From Sorex araneus (Eukaryota > Chordata > Mammalia > Eulipotyphla > Soricidae), in assembly GCF_027595985.1 (NCBI RefSeq), contig NC_073307.1, forward strand, positions 42,820,594 to 42,884,593: 64,000 nt of DNA, given 5' to 3'. Shown piece after piece: positions 21,640-32,890 of this stretch. The position numbers and the translations under genes were made by a program. The first letter of the stretch is position 1; every line of letters starts with the position of its first letter. Under the pieces are notes generated by a model. It had not been told where the DNA came from. It searched no databases and saw nothing but the letters and a program-made list of their open reading frames with translations.

Positions 21640-21832
21640 TATTTTGTTTTTTGGGGGCATGCCCGGCTGTGCTCAGGGCTTACTCCTGGCTCTGCTGAAG
21701 AGTCTCTCCTGCCAATGCTTGGGGAACTATATGGGGTGCCAGGGATCAAAATGGGGTCAACCACATACAGAGCAGTCGCTTTAGTCCCTTTCTCCCCCCC
21801 TCCCCCCGCCACCATACTATCTCTCCAACCCA
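21640..21832 (-). mobile_element. SOR-type SINE, antisense
   Basis: 'ttttttgggggcatgcccggctgtgctcagggcttactcctggctctgc', then 'ggggtgccagggatcaaaatggggtcaacc' and the head ending 'actatctctccaacccag'. A C/T-rich expansion (21793-21810) lies inside the head. Confidence 0.8.
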
Positions 21833-21903
21833 GTATGGTATGAGAAAATTTGAATATGGTCTACTCCCCTGCTCATCTATGCTATAGAGAACAGACCATA
21901 TGG

Positions 21904-21905
<2 letters not shown>

Positions 21906-21947
<42 letters not shown>
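21906..21947 (+). repeat. (CA)n microsatellite
   Basis: Uninterrupted CA dinucleotide tract of about 21 units. Confidence 0.95.
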
Positions 21948-21948
<1 letters not shown>

Positions 21949-22136
21949 ACCGTTGACTGTAGTGAAGTAAGAATTCAAAAAATATCTCTGAACAAAAACT
22001 GTTAGAACTACACTATCCAGTTAATTCTCTTCTGTTTTTTTTTTTTTTCTGGATGTGCACAAGAGTAATACAGGAAAAATAAGCTTTGTCCAAGCAAGTC
22101 TAAAACTTTAATAACTTTAATGGAAGTTATAAGCAT

Positions 22137-22290
22137 TGGCGCCAGAGAGATAGGTCACTGGGCTGGGCGAAGTCTTTGCACGAGGAAAGCCTGTGTCTGT
22201 CCCTGGCACTGGATGATCCCTGAAGCACAGCCAGGAGCAACCCCAGGGCACTAAGCTGGACATCTTGTGGTGCGGCCGAAAAGCAAGCCA
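22137..22290 (+). mobile_element. Diverged SOR-type SINE
   Basis: 'ggcgccagagagataggtcactgggctgggcgaagtctttgcacgaggaaagcc' is the head. The B box region is degraded ('gtgtctgtccctggcac') and the body survives as 'gaagcacagccaggagcaacccc'. Confidence 0.65.
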
Positions 22291-22610
22291 ACAAACTGAC
22301 AAGTTCAAGGAAAACTGAACCACACTTGGGTGGAAAATGTTTGATCACTCTTCCTCAAAGCTTAGCACTCAGGAAAGAGTTCTGGAACTTCAGTACACTA
22401 CCCTAGTCCAAACTTTTGAAGACTAAATTCCAGCACTTTATAAATTATTCTGTGAAAATACTTAAGAGATGCATGTGTCAGATTAAAAGCGCTCATTTGT
22501 GGCTTTAAGTACTGTCTGACAGTACTTTCAGCTCTGCCACACACTCTAGCTAAGTATACTAGAGTCTGCAACAAGTGGAAACTCAGTAGCTCTTTAGCTA
22601 TTTTATTGCT

Positions 22611-22636
22611 CTGTGTGTGTGTGTGTGTGTGTGTGT
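22611..22636 (+). repeat. (TG)n microsatellite
   Basis: Thirteen TG units. Confidence 0.9.
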
Positions 22637-22740
22637 ACACTGCTGGGATTTGCAATGGATTATGAATGTAAGGTAACATTATATCCATATGTATCCGGTA
22701 GCTGCAGCGTGGCTGAAACAAACTGTTATATAAAAATAAC

Positions 22741-22760
22741 TACTGCTGCTGCTGCTGCTG
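22741..22760 (+). repeat. (CTG)n trinucleotide
   Basis: Six CTG units, intergenic or intronic; short. Confidence 0.85.
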
Positions 22761-22887
22761 GCAGTGGTGATGGCAATGATGATGGTAACTTCCTAAGCTT
22801 TTGGGACCAAATCAGCAGTCACAAGATCACATTCGTGCGAGACACACACAGAAGCTGAGTGAAAAATTACACTTAAAAGTCAGCTTC

Positions 22888-23075
22888 AGGGCTGGAGTGA
22901 TAGCACAGGCGGGTAGGGTGTTTGCCTGGCACGCGGCCAACCCAGGTTCGATTCCCAGCATCCCATATGGTCCCTTGAGCACTGCCAGGAGTAACTCCTG
23001 AGTGCAGAGCCAGGAGTAACCCCTGAGCATTGCCGAGTGTGATGTAAAAAACAAACAAACAAACAAACAAATAAA
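22888..23075 (+). mobile_element. Young full-length SOR-type SINE
   Basis: Nearly consensus: 'gggctggagtgatagcacaggcgggtaggg', intact B box 'ggttcgattcccagc', 'catcccatatggtcccttgagcactgccaggagtaactcctgag' and a tail of (AAAC)n units (23050-23071). The low divergence suggests a recent insertion. Confidence 0.92.
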
Positions 23076-23104
23076 AATCAACTTTATTCTAGTGGGGTAA
23101 CATA

Positions 23105-23235
23105 TGGAGTAGTTAAAAGTATGAGTTCTGGAATTTCCTATTTGGCTGTGAGATTTGGGGAAAAGTCATTTAACTTCCCAGTGCCTTACTTCCTCACCTG
23201 TGAAATAGGGGGTTAAGAGTAAATAGTAATAGAAA
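23105..23235 (+). mobile_element. MIR element
   Basis: 'gtagttaaaagtatgagttctgga...tgtgagatttggggaaaagtcatttaacttcccagtgccttacttcctcacctgtgaaatagggg' follows the MIR core and its 3' part (tgtgaccttgggcaagtcacttaac...cctcatctgtaaaatgggg). Confidence 0.75.
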
Positions 23236-23273
23236 ATGTAAAATGGTAATATGCTACTCCATACAGCAATTCT

Positions 23274-23452
23274 CTCTTTTTTTTTAATTTTTATTTATTT
23301 ATTTTGTGCCTCACCTGTCTGCTCTCATTGCTTACTCCTGGCTCTGTGCTCCGGGATCACCCCAGGTGGGCTCAGGAGACCATATGTGAGACAGGATTTA
23401 AACTGCCCACATGCAGGGCTAGTGCCTTACCTCTGTACTATCTCTCAGGCCC
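23274..23452 (-). mobile_element. SOR-type SINE, antisense
   Basis: A T-rich tail with TTTA units at the left, then 'cttactcctggctctgtgctccggg', 'gagaccatatgtgagacaggatttaaactgcc' and the head to 'ctctcaggcccc'. Confidence 0.8.
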
Positions 23453-24470
23453 CATACAGCAATTCTAATGATTATATGAAGTCATTGGTATTAGAATTAC
23501 GGCAGGAGCAAAGTAAGGCACAATAAAAATTAGTTATTACAACTTGACACCAAGTCGTCTTAAAAGAATTGGCAGACTTCAGTGTTTTAAATCACCAGCA
23601 GGGGTACGGTTCTTGGTATGTAAGTTAAAATTGAAGAGACAAGATGATGACAAGATGATCATGTCCAGATGAGACTTTCTGTCTGCCTCTGTCTCTCTGT
23701 GTGTGTTTGTTGGTGTGTGAGGGCACTTAACTGATGGGATAATCACTTGTTTTTGTAATTTATGATGAAATACTTAATACACTCCTACATCGCACACTGA
23801 GCTATCTCAGATCCTCTAGGGTTTTTCCTTCTGAGGGGTCATGTGAGAGCACTGGGTTTTGCTTCTGTTTTCATTCTTTGGGTCTAGTGTTCAGTGATAC
23901 GCCAAGTTTGCCAGGCTCACATGCCCACCTGGCTTCTGAGAATAGAAGGCACAGAAATTCCAAGGGAATAATACCAAGATTTCCTCTCCTTGTAAGTTTC
24001 CTGAGTGCGGAGTTTTGATTGTAGTTAATGCTGTTGGAGTCAGGAGTCTCAAAGTTTCACTCACTGTAGGGCCCAAACACCTCTCTTAATTTGATGTCTG
24101 AGTAAAAAAACTATTGTATACATTTATAAAGCCTCTATTTTACTCAATAAAACTTGGTTACATGTGGCCTAAACTACTTATCCCACACAACTGAAAATGG
24201 CAGATTGATTCAGTAACTGTATACACTTCTTTTTCACAGAAATGTAATAATTGACTCCCTAGACAGCCAAGTGGATGAAGGAGAAAGTCCCAATTTTCAC
24301 CTGGCTTTCACCACTTTCATTCCAAAGGAAAAGTGGGAAAAATGTAGAAAGGTTGTTGGTTGAAGAAGGAAAGCTAGTGCGAAACTGATCATTGGCTCTT
24401 GAGCAAACATAAGTCAGTTCTGACCTTTATCCATCTCGAATATTTATCGTACAAAAAGCAAAGCTGAATT
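23453..24470. other. Unique sequence, nothing recognised
   Basis: Mixed to AT-rich sequence. The part at 24.1-24.27 kb is AT-rich with TAAT words. No exon, RNA gene or named repeat supported. Confidence 0.35.
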
Positions 24471-24517
24471 CACACACACACACACACACACAGACACACA
24501 CACACAGACACACACAG
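24471..24517 (+). repeat. (CA)n with CAGA interruptions
   Basis: Imperfect CA microsatellite. Confidence 0.92.
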
Positions 24518-24938
24518 AGGAATTGCTAGTAGCAGTCAGGGGTGTGTTCACAAGAACTAAGTGCCAATCTCCAGAGATAGATCATTGAAACAGGGATCCC
24601 TGGACCCGTGTAGCAGGGAGAATTGTGTTCATTGGGTATTTACCCAACTTCAGAATTGTCTGACAGCTGTTTGGTATTTCTTGTGAAACAGACTTGGGCA
24701 CTGGCCAGATGCTGGTGGACAGATGTTCACAACACAAAAACCCTCATCAGAATAGGTGCTAATTGGCACCTTCCTACAGATCTAAACAAATAAGGCAGGA
24801 AAGGGCCACCCGGGTACTGCTGATGCCCTTCTCCACACCCAGGGAGAAGGCAGCTTCTTCCACAGACAAGATTCTTAGCTCCTGGGCTTCTAGACAAAAA
24901 TAAAACCCTCTAAAAATGGAGTTAGGGAGATTGCTTCA
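24518..24938. other. Unique sequence, nothing recognised
   Basis: No repeat or gene identified between the microsatellite and the next SINE. Confidence 0.35.
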
Positions 24939-25068
24939 AGGGCTGGAACAGAGACTCAGCACGCAGAAGGCCTGGGTTTCATCCCCAGTACTGCGCGGTC
25001 CCGAGTATTAGTCAGGGAGTGGCCGCCGCCCGGACCACTGCTAGGTTAAGAAATAACAACAACAAAAA
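24939..25068 (+). mobile_element. Diverged SOR-type SINE
   Basis: The head 'agggctggaacagagactcagcacgcagaaggcc' and B box 'gggtttcatccccag' are readable. The body is reduced and replaced by GC-rich sequence, ending in a short 'aacaacaacaaaaaca' tail. Confidence 0.65.
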
Positions 25069-26366
25069 CACTGGTTAAGAAACAAAACCAGGCTTTTTCC
25101 ACCCTGGAGAAGCTCATGTTCTCTCTTGGCATCTCTGTCTGCTTCTTTCTCTCCCCTCACACTTCTATGTGAATTTATTAATATCATACTATTTTACTTT
25201 ACATACACATCCAAGAAAGAACTCCCAGGAGGATATTTGGTTGTATATATGTGGATGCTTGTGGGTGCATGTATGTTCAGGACAGTGGCAAATCAGTGAC
25301 CGCTTGGACTTTACCGGCCACCTTCCTCCGAGACAAGTCTTCAAGTGCAATATTTTCTTTTCCCCAAAATCTGGTTTCAACGTGGTAATTTTGAACACAG
25401 TTTCACGTGTGATCTTCCTGTGGCCCTTCCAACAGTGCTGTGTGTCGCAGACCTTTGCTGCTATTGATTAGGAATAGCCGTGGCGGCGTTTCGTTCAATT
25501 CCTTTGGTAAAAATGAGTTTTTGAGAAACCGAAGTAAGTTTCAAGTGAGTGTTTCGGGCCAACTGGTTTGACAATGCCCCCATTAATAATGAGGTGGACT
25601 TGCTCCTACTTGCACAGGCTACAATTAACTGGCTTTGATTTCCACAGTTAAACTGTCTCTCAAGTGCCCGGGGCACTTTCTGAGTTAGGATTTCTTCCCT
25701 CTCTTTTCTTTCCTCTTCATTTTGCAAGTTGGAAATGAACTCTTCACTCCTGGCTTACTACAAATAGAATCTGTTACCCATCAAAAGACTGAAAAATAAT
25801 AATTTTTTTTCCTTAGGCGGGGTCGCGTTGTATAATACACATAAAACACTGGAACTGAAGTTACTCTTCTATGTGGGGTTTTCCCCATGACGGCGGATCA
25901 TACATAGATTAGGACATAGATAGACCTTCCTTACTATGTCTACAGACTTCTGGCTGCCTGCTGGACCATTCCCTACTTAGTAAAGCCCTTACCCCCTTCC
26001 AGAGAGAAGGGAAGGCGCATTCCCCCACCCAGATCTTTCTTCTCAAGAGGCTAGGTACATTTTATTTGTCACTTCTAGAGCTCAGCGTTTCTCACTGCGA
26101 GTGCTTTATGGCTCCACTATGGGTCCCCAGGATATTCTAAGGGGGACAGTATTCTAAGTCACTAAGTGAGTGGCCCTTGTAGGAGACTAGAGGTTCAACA
26201 GGTAGGTCAGGGGCGCATAGGAAGGAAGTAGGTAGAAGGGCCCCTGGTTCGGAACACTCTCCTGTAATTAGTGATGTCAAGGGAAGATTCGATTATGTCC
26301 TGCTGAGTGTGAGGACATGTTCATCAGGGTATTCATCCAGGCCAGAAGTCTTGTCACCTCCCCATT
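25069..26366. other. Unique sequence with an AT-rich candidate element
   Basis: 25.48-25.74 kb is repeat-free, with CpGs scattered in AT-rich DNA and an 'cattaataatgagg' homeodomain-like cluster, so it may be conserved. No exon supported. Confidence 0.3.
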
Positions 26367-26399
26367 CCCCCCCCACCCCCCACCCCCCCCCCCCCCCCC
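26367..26399 (+). repeat. Poly-C tract
   Basis: C-runs broken only by two A bases. The minus strand is a strong G-quadruplex candidate and the plus strand an i-motif candidate. Such tracts are also error-prone in sequencing. Confidence 0.9.
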
Positions 26400-26934
26400 G
26401 TCCACATCTTCCTCTCAGGATTGCTCTGGACTAGGAACTCATCCCCCCACCCCCATCTCACCTCTAGCCCATGTGACTCCTACATGCCCTTGAATGAAAG
26501 GTGGCTCGTGGTGGCCCAGCACGATGGAGCTGCACCTCATTTTACAGCAGAGTATGTTGGGGACCACCCCTTCTGAGTAGCATAGCTTGGCTTCGCTTGT
26601 CCCATCAGCCCATTTGCCGTGGTCACAAATAGCACTACCCAGGCAGGAAATTAGGATTCACTTTCCTCCTTGACACCGAGAGCTCTCGTGCCATGAACCA
26701 CGAGGCATCCTCCTCTGTTTTAAACAGACATGACAAGGGCCCCAGCCCATGCCAGTGTGTTTAAAAGGGGATGGACCCCTGAGAGGGACTGAACTAGGAG
26801 TTCAGAGGGGTCTCACTTCTCTCTAGCAGTTCTACTGCGCTCTCTAAGAAACTCAACTCAGATGACCACCTGGCCAGTGGTCAATGTAAATGAGGAGACT
26901 GTGTTCCAAGTGCATGTATTAGTAAAAGTTTCTT
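26400..26934. other. Unique sequence, nothing recognised
   Basis: GC-moderate sequence. No gene or named repeat seen. Confidence 0.35.
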
Positions 26935-27110
26935 GAGGCTGGAGGGATCGTACAGTGGGTAAGATACTTGCTTTGCATGCAGCCCACCCAGGTTCAATCC
27001 CTGGCACCCAATGAGTCCCCTGTGCCCACCAGGAGTTACCCCTGAGCAAGAGCCAGCCAGGAGTAAGCCCAGAGCATAGCTGAATGTGGCCTCCAAAAAA
27101 AAAAAAAAGT
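26935..27110 (+). mobile_element. SOR-type SINE
   Basis: 'gaggctggagggatcgtacagtgggtaag', B box 'ggttcaatccctggc', body with 'cccctgtgcccaccaggagttacccctgag' and an A14 tail. Moderate divergence. Confidence 0.85.
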
Positions 27111-27306
27111 TTCCAAACAGTCAGCTCCCCCCCCCCAAATAGATGCCAAGTTATGAAATATATTCCAATTAGGGCATTATGTTTTTCACTCTCATTTTCA
27201 GAGCAGTTTCTAAACTAAGGATACTGTCAACTAAGGAGCTGTCTTCATTTTCCCAAATGTCCTTTGGTGACCCATGAGGACGCTTGGGAATGAGTAAATG
27301 CTCTTT

Positions 27307-27488
27307 TTTTTTTTTTTTTTAACCTTCTTGGGTCACACCTAGCAATGCACAGGGGTTACTCCTGTCTCTGTACTCAGGAATTACTCCTGGCGGTGGTCAG
27401 GGGACCATATGGGATGCTGGGAATCAAACCGGGGTTGGCCACGTGCAAGGCCAAACGCCCTACCCGCTATGCTATCACTCCAGCCCCA
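27307..27488 (-). mobile_element. SOR-type SINE, antisense, with target duplication
   Basis: Full-length minus-strand copy with a poly-T tail complement. It is flanked by perfect 14-bp direct repeats AGTAAATGCTCTTT at 27293-27306 and 27489-27502, the target-site duplication of an L1-type insertion. Confidence 0.9.
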
Positions 27489-27502
27489 AGTAAATGCTCT
27501 TT

Positions 27503-27930
27503 CTACCGGGGCTGCATAATCGGTTTCCACCAGAGGCCCCTTTCCAACAGAGAAATGCAGATTCCTCTGGCTGATTTGGAAATAATCTCTGGTCTCTACC
27601 TGTTCAGCAACCTTGGCTGCCAATTTTTTTGTAGACCACTTCTTTCCCGCTCCTCCACACTCACATTCACTTATGCCACCCACTAGGTTAGTGATCCTTC
27701 GTTGAAGAAGCGTGGGGCTGGAGTGCAGCCTTGTGAGCAAACAGTTTCATGCCTCTCTCACCCACCGACATCAAAACCTATGGTTGCACGCCAATGTTAG
27801 CATCCTTTTTTATGGTTTGTGACATGCGGCCACTGCTTGTGAATACTTTCCTACTAAATTTGCCCCTTGGCCCCATTTGTAGAGCGTACTATTCCTCCAG
27901 TGCACATGGAAGGGACTGTCACCTCTCCCC
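27503..27930. other. Unique sequence, nothing recognised
   Basis: No gene or repeat identified. Confidence 0.3.
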
Positions 27931-27931
27931 G

Positions 27932-28060
27932 GGGGCTGGGAGACAGCTGCTCCAGGGCTCAAGCACTGGCTTTTCTTCAAGACCATGAGTTTGACCCTCG
28001 GTGCCAGTGCACTTACCTGGGCCTGGTGCAACCTTGGCAGTTCTCCTTTCTGAGGGTCCT
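27932..28060 (+). mobile_element. Degenerate SINE
   Basis: 'gggctgggagacagctgctccagggctcaagcactggctt' followed by a B-box-like 'gagtttgaccctcggtgcc' follows the SINE head layout. The body is hardly recognisable. Old copy. Confidence 0.45.
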
Positions 28061-28616
28061 GGCACTGCCACTGACTTCCAGATGCCCCTCAGTCAGGTGT
28101 GTGTAAGCCCTGCCACCTGGGGTGCAGCTCTGATAGGCACAGAACTAAAAAAAGATGTTCAGGATTGTGGCTCAGAGTACAGCTCCCTGTGAGCATGTAG
28201 GGGAGCACTGCAGGATGGCGCTGCAGAGCACTAGGGCCAGAAGGTGTGTGAGCACTAAAACTAAGGGTGCACACCCCCTCCCCCGGAGAGCACTGTGGCC
28301 CCAGTCACCAAGCAGTACCTCCAGGAGAGGAAAGGGGAGGGAGTATTTAAAAATAAGGAAATAGAAGCCCCTCTGCACGTCTAAGCTGGGGGCCTGAGGA
28401 GGTGCAGCCCTGCCCCTTCAGGTAGAGAGGACAGACTCCTATGCCTGTTGTCTGTATCATCTGCAGCCTCCCGAGCACTGACCCCACATACTCATGGCCT
28501 CGCCAGCAGCAGTGAGAGATGGGGGTCCTGGAGTGGGAAGAGGTATCTTTTTATTTCTTTCAGGATGGTGGTGTGCTTTATAGGACCTATATCTAAAAGC
28601 ACAGAGATTTCCTTTA
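28061..28616. other. Unique sequence, nothing recognised
   Basis: May include further worn SINE material ('ggggagcactgcaggatggcgctgcagagcactagggcc'), but nothing firm. Confidence 0.3.
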
Positions 28617-29270
28617 TTTTTTTTTTTTTACAAAGCTGTTCATGATTGAATTTCAGTCATAAAGTATTCCAACACCCATCCCTCCACCAGTATACATTTC
28701 CCAGCACCAGTGTCCCCAGGTTCCCTCCCATCACCCCCCTCACCCCCTGCCTGCCTCCATGGCAGGTGCTTTTCTTCTCTCTGTCTGTCTCTGTCTGTCT
28801 GTCTGTCTGTCTGTCCTTTTAACCCTCAGTTCTTGTCCAGTGTGATCATTCCCAGCTATTATTGTCAAAGTGGTCTCCTCTATTTTACCTACCTTCAGCC
28901 CCACACACACTTGTGGTTAGTTCCAACCGTTGACCAGTCCTCCTAACCCTTGTTTTCCCTGGCCATGAATATTATTCTTCTACTCTCTATATTTTTTGTA
29001 TACCTCAAATGAATGCTGTCATTCTATATCTGTCCCTTTCCTTCTGACTCATTTCACTCAGCATGATATTCTCCATGTCCATCCATTTATAGTCAGATTT
29101 CATGACTTCGTTTTTCCCGACAGCTGCATAGTATTCCATTGTGTAGATGTGCCATAGTTTCTTTTTCCAGTCATCTGTTCTCGGGCACTCAGGGTTGTCT
29201 CCAGATTCTGACTGTGAGTAGCGCTGCAATGAACACAGGAGTGCAGATAGATGGTGTGTGTGTGCACTAT
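28617..29270 (-). mobile_element. L1 3' end, antisense (ORF2 C-terminus plus 3' UTR)
   Basis: Poly-T at 28617-28630 is the complement of the L1 A tail. Rightward on the minus strand come a G-rich 3' UTR (28710-28760) and then the end of ORF2. Minus-strand translation (about 29180 down to 29005) shows 'WHIYTMEYYAAV', the well-known C-terminal L1 ORF2 motif, followed by 'MLSEMSQKERDRYRM'. The copy is 5'-truncated, as is usual for L1. A (CTGT)n expansion (28779-28815) sits in the 3' UTR. Confidence 0.85.
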
Positions 29271-29754
29271 CTTTTAAGGGGCCAGCACCCCGGCAGAGTC
29301 TCTGTAGCACGAATTCTCCCTGGACCTACCAAATCATTAGTGCAGGAACAGGTGAGGCTCCTTTACTGCCCACCATCTCTGTTCATTCTCATGGGGCACC
29401 GTGCACCCTATCTGTGTCCTGATAGGGAAGAAGATGAAAAGTAGTCCTCTGGAAGAAGAGATCCCATGCAAAATGATGTGTTCTTATCATGTTGCCCAAC
29501 TCTTACACTGGAATTTTCAGCTTGGTGAACTGAACCATGCTGAAAGTCTACATGATCCTTGTTAAAATGAACTGTGAAAACCAGAGGGTGTCTTGGGTAA
29601 CACATGCAGTTCTTTGACACATTCTGGGACAGTTTTAAGATGGACTTTAGCTCCCTGCAGTGTGGGGACCCATGGGCCACTCTCAGCAATATTGGCCTGA
29701 AGATGGGGGGCTTCCCCTGACTGGTGCCAGGGGCCACGAGGACCCACCCTTCGG
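29271..29754. other. Unique sequence, nothing recognised
   Basis: No gene identified upstream of the L1 5' truncation point. Confidence 0.3.
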
Positions 29755-29935
29755 GGCTCCTGGCTGTGCTGGGGATGAGACTTAGGGTCCCCACACATGC
29801 AGGGCATGGGCTCTGGCCTCTGTGCTCTCTTCCTGGCCCCTCTGGGACAGTTACTTTTCTCTTTTGGGAGGGAACCTAGGATTTCGTGCTAGCATGCAAG
29901 GCAAATGCATGACCCCTGAGCTTTGTCCCGATGGT
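29755..29935 (-). mobile_element. Two degenerate SINE heads, antisense
   Basis: 'ctggctgtgctggggatgagacttagggtccccacacatgcagggcatgggc...ctcttcctggcccc' (29755-29840) and 'gggagggaacctaggatttcgtgctagcatgcaaggcaaatgc' (29868-29915) each read as a reverse-complement SINE head. Both are old. Confidence 0.45.
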
Positions 29936-30870
29936 TTCTGAGTAAGAACCATTGCCAGCCTTGCGAGGGTTAATCAGGGATTCCCAGACAGGGGACAGTG
30001 ACTTTGGGTGAGTAACAGTGGAGGGCTGGCTTTCAGGAAAGTCTAGGGGGCAAAGGCTAGACAGGTGGTTTGGTTTGGTTTTGCTTTTTAAGGACCTCCT
30101 GTCATTGAGGGAACGCTCATGGCTCCCTGCCCCCGACACTGGTGTTTTCAGATCTTCCTCTCACCGCACAAACGGGTTTGGGGGGGCCGCCCTCTGAGAT
30201 AATACTACATTTGAACTCCATCGGCAAGTCAGATGCCAGCTGAGGCAGGTGGGGCACAGGAAGACTGGGAGAGACGGTCTGCATGGACACTGGAGCCTGG
30301 GCTGAGATCCAGGTGAAATGCACACATGCCCAGGGGCCTCCTTGGTGGCAGACACTTCCCTCTGCCTTACTCGCCTGCAAATGGGTCTCAGCATCTGGTT
30401 GGGGTTAAAGAAGTCTGTATATAGAAATACGCTGCTGAAGGGGCTGTCACATAACGAGCATTAGATATGAGTTTCCTCGCTTCATTCCTACCAGATCCGT
30501 TCACAGACTGAGGCACTGGCTGTAAAGAGGAGGGTTGTGCACGTACATGTATGAGCATGTGGCATGCGGGCATGCATGTGCGCATACATCCTATCACACA
30601 GGATCCATTCTACACGAGTGCTGTAACCTGGGCCTTTCTCCTATTCTGACATGTGCCGCCTACCCCAAGCCTTTCCTTTGCCCCCTGCTGCTGATTCTTC
30701 ATCCCTCATTCCCCTTAGACATGTCTGTGTCTCCACTAAGTGTGGCTCAATGGTGCCCTTGAAACCACTGCCTTAAAGGACCCCAGCATCAGAGACTACC
30801 CCGGAATCATTTACTCTTCCTGGTTGAATGGCCTGTTGATCCTCACACTTTTATTTTTCCTACTCTTATT
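29936..30870. other. Unique sequence, nothing recognised
   Basis: Frames on both strands lack motifs. An alternating 'catgtatgagcatgtggcatgcgggcatgcatgtgcgc' purine-pyrimidine stretch near 30546 is of low complexity. Confidence 0.3.
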
Positions 30871-30917
30871 TGGTGTTGGTGTTGGTGGTGGTGGTGGTGT
30901 TGGTGGCGGTGGTGGAT
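30871..30917 (+). repeat. (GGT)n-like repeat
   Basis: GGT and TTGGTG units, G-rich on the plus strand. Confidence 0.85.
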
Positions 30918-31107
30918 GGGTTGTTCTGGGGTCAAGGGGGCTGGGAGAGTCTTCCCATAACTACTGCTTGGGAGCCCCAGAGGCTCCTCCTGACAGTTCT
31001 CACTCAACCTGCCTGCAGGTTCCATGCGAAGGTCTGAGGATGTTCTGCTGCTCATCCCAGCTGCTGATCCCCGCTGTGGTGCTGGGATCACAGGGCTCAC
31101 TCACCCC

Positions 31108-31232
31108 AGCGGTGCTCAGGCCCATACCTGGTGATGCTCAGGGGACTGTGTGGTGCCAGGGATCAAACAGGGGTTGACCACATGCAAGAAGACACACACA
31201 CCTGTCCCTTGCCTGTATTCTCTCGGGCCCAA
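31108..31232 (-). mobile_element. SOR-type SINE, antisense, partial
   Basis: 'agcggtgctcaggcccatacctggtgatgctcaggggactgtgtggtgccagggatcaaacaggggttgaccacatgcaag', then a diverged head to 'ctctcgggccc'. The tail side is lost or duplicated. Confidence 0.7.
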
Positions 31233-31925
31233 TCCTGAGGCTTTCCCGTGGACCCCAAAGACAGGTCTCTCTGACCAACAGCCTGTGATATCTGTTCTTG
31301 CAGCAGTTTGGGTTGCAGGAGACGTGCCCGGTGAGACTGTCCAGGGTTGAGGTCGAGGATCTCTAGGTGTCAGATGTCCTGCAAATCTGTCCAGTCTGTC
31401 TGTCTCAGACACTCTGGCTTCATTCACTGTTCTGAGACATTTCCCTCTTGCGCGAGGTGATGGGAGCACAGCTTTTTCTCCCTGGTTTTGGTGTGGACCA
31501 AATGACATCAAATCTGTTTCAATTTGGGCACTGTTGGGAGATGCTGAGTCCCGGGAAGGGCCCAGGGCCCTCAGAGCATGGACACGTCACCAGGCTCTGC
31601 TGGCAGGTCCTCTGGACGCTGATCACAGGAGAAATATTCCCCATCCGTCTCTCTTGTACTGTGATTCAACCAAGCCAGATCCAGGCGAGACTTCCAGCCT
31701 GGGAGCCTGCCTGGGCTCTCACTATCATGAGATACTGTCAACACGAGCGCTTTCCGAGTACTATTTCACAGACACGGTTTCAAGTTCAAGAACTAAGAGG
31801 TGGAGAATGGTGTCAGATCACCTCCAAGAGGTTAACCTGCCCTTTCTTAAAATAACCCAGACATTGCTGACAGTGGGGAAATTGGCAACAGACTTTCAGT
31901 TAGACATATTTATTTTCCTTTTTCT
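31233..31925. other. Unique sequence, nothing recognised
   Basis: Overlapping frames here (31.45-31.86 kb, plus strand) carry no recognisable domain. No repeat identified. Confidence 0.3.
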
Positions 31926-31930
31926 AATTT

Positions 31931-31969
<39 letters not shown>

Positions 31970-32088
31970 TTTTTGCTTTTTGGGTCACACCTGGCGATGC
32001 ATAGGGGTTACTCCTGGCTCTGCACTCAGGAATTACTCCTGGCAGTGGTCAGGGGAGACCATATGGGATGTTGGGAATTGAACTCACT
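31926..32088 (-). mobile_element. SOR-type SINE, antisense, head lost; (TTTA)n tail
   Basis: A (TTTA)n tract (31930-31972) is the complement of a TAAA-type tail. It is followed by near-consensus body ('gggtcacacctggcgatgcataggggttactcctggctctgcactcagg') to 'catatgggatgttgggaattgaac', where the copy stops in the B box. The young-looking body with a lost head suggests 5' truncation at insertion. Confidence 0.88.
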
Positions 32089-32890
32089 AAAAGGGAGTTT
32101 TGGGGACACCGATCTAGAGTTTTCAACAGAAGCTCCAGCCCTATTCACACTGGTGCGAGCACCGTGGGCGCTGTGATATTTATAGACCGTGACAGGGCAA
32201 AGCATTTGGGGTGTAATACAAGGGCTGCGTAGAAGGTGCGACTTCAACATTTCTGCCCTTGATCCAAAAGCCTGAGCTGCACCCTGGTGGTTCGTAAGTG
32301 ACCCCCAGAGCCTATTTTCAAAATTGTTGTATGGATCAACACACTAAGGTTCCATCCTCCACAGCGGGAGGTGGAATTCCCCTGCACACCACCCCCTTCT
32401 CCCCCCCCCTCGCAAAGCCCACTCCCAGTCGGTGTCACTGAAAAGTACCAGGAGCCTCCATGTCGTGGCACTGACTCGGGCATGGCAGCTAAATAGACAA
32501 TCTCAGGAGTGTGCCAACCCTCCGGATGCAAGAATCCAGGCCCATCAATCAAATCTACAGCAAGGAGAAAAAAGCCAGCACAGCCTTCAGGGAGGGTGAA
32601 GGCACTGTCACGGGCCAGAGCCCCTTTGCAGGGCCTGGCTGACTTCCTACCCACAGAGCTTCAGAAGTCAGGCAAGCCTGGTCAACCCCAAACTGAACAA
32701 TTAGGCCTCAGGCTGCCGGACATCCCAGCCTGCAGAGTGAGAGAGGTCGGGGTTTTGCATGGGTGAGGGTCAGTCTCAGGCACAAAGAGTATGTCCAGAG
32801 ACGAGACCCATCTGTGCTTTGGGAGTGGTGTTAATTTGCAGCCCCTCAAAGCACTGTGCCTCCTCTCAGAATCCTTTCCCTGCTGCAAGG
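32089..32890. other. Unique sequence, nothing recognised
   Basis: No exon, RNA gene or repeat identified. Confidence 0.3.

Noticed and set aside
22888-22990. A and B boxes suggesting tRNA genes
   Set aside because: They belong to SINE heads: no cloverleaf with a complete acceptor stem, and the sequence continues into the SINE body.
22827-23081. Open frames with recurring 'LLALHSGVTPGSAQGTIWDAG' type text at many places
   Set aside because: These are translations of the SINE body in one frame, repeated wherever a copy lies; they are not a gene family. The text quoted is a SINE artefact.
29005-29310. 101-residue minus-strand frame as a host protein
   Set aside because: Its C-terminal half is the L1 ORF2 end (WHIYTMEYYAAV), so it is part of a 5'-truncated L1; the N-terminal half is unrelated flank.
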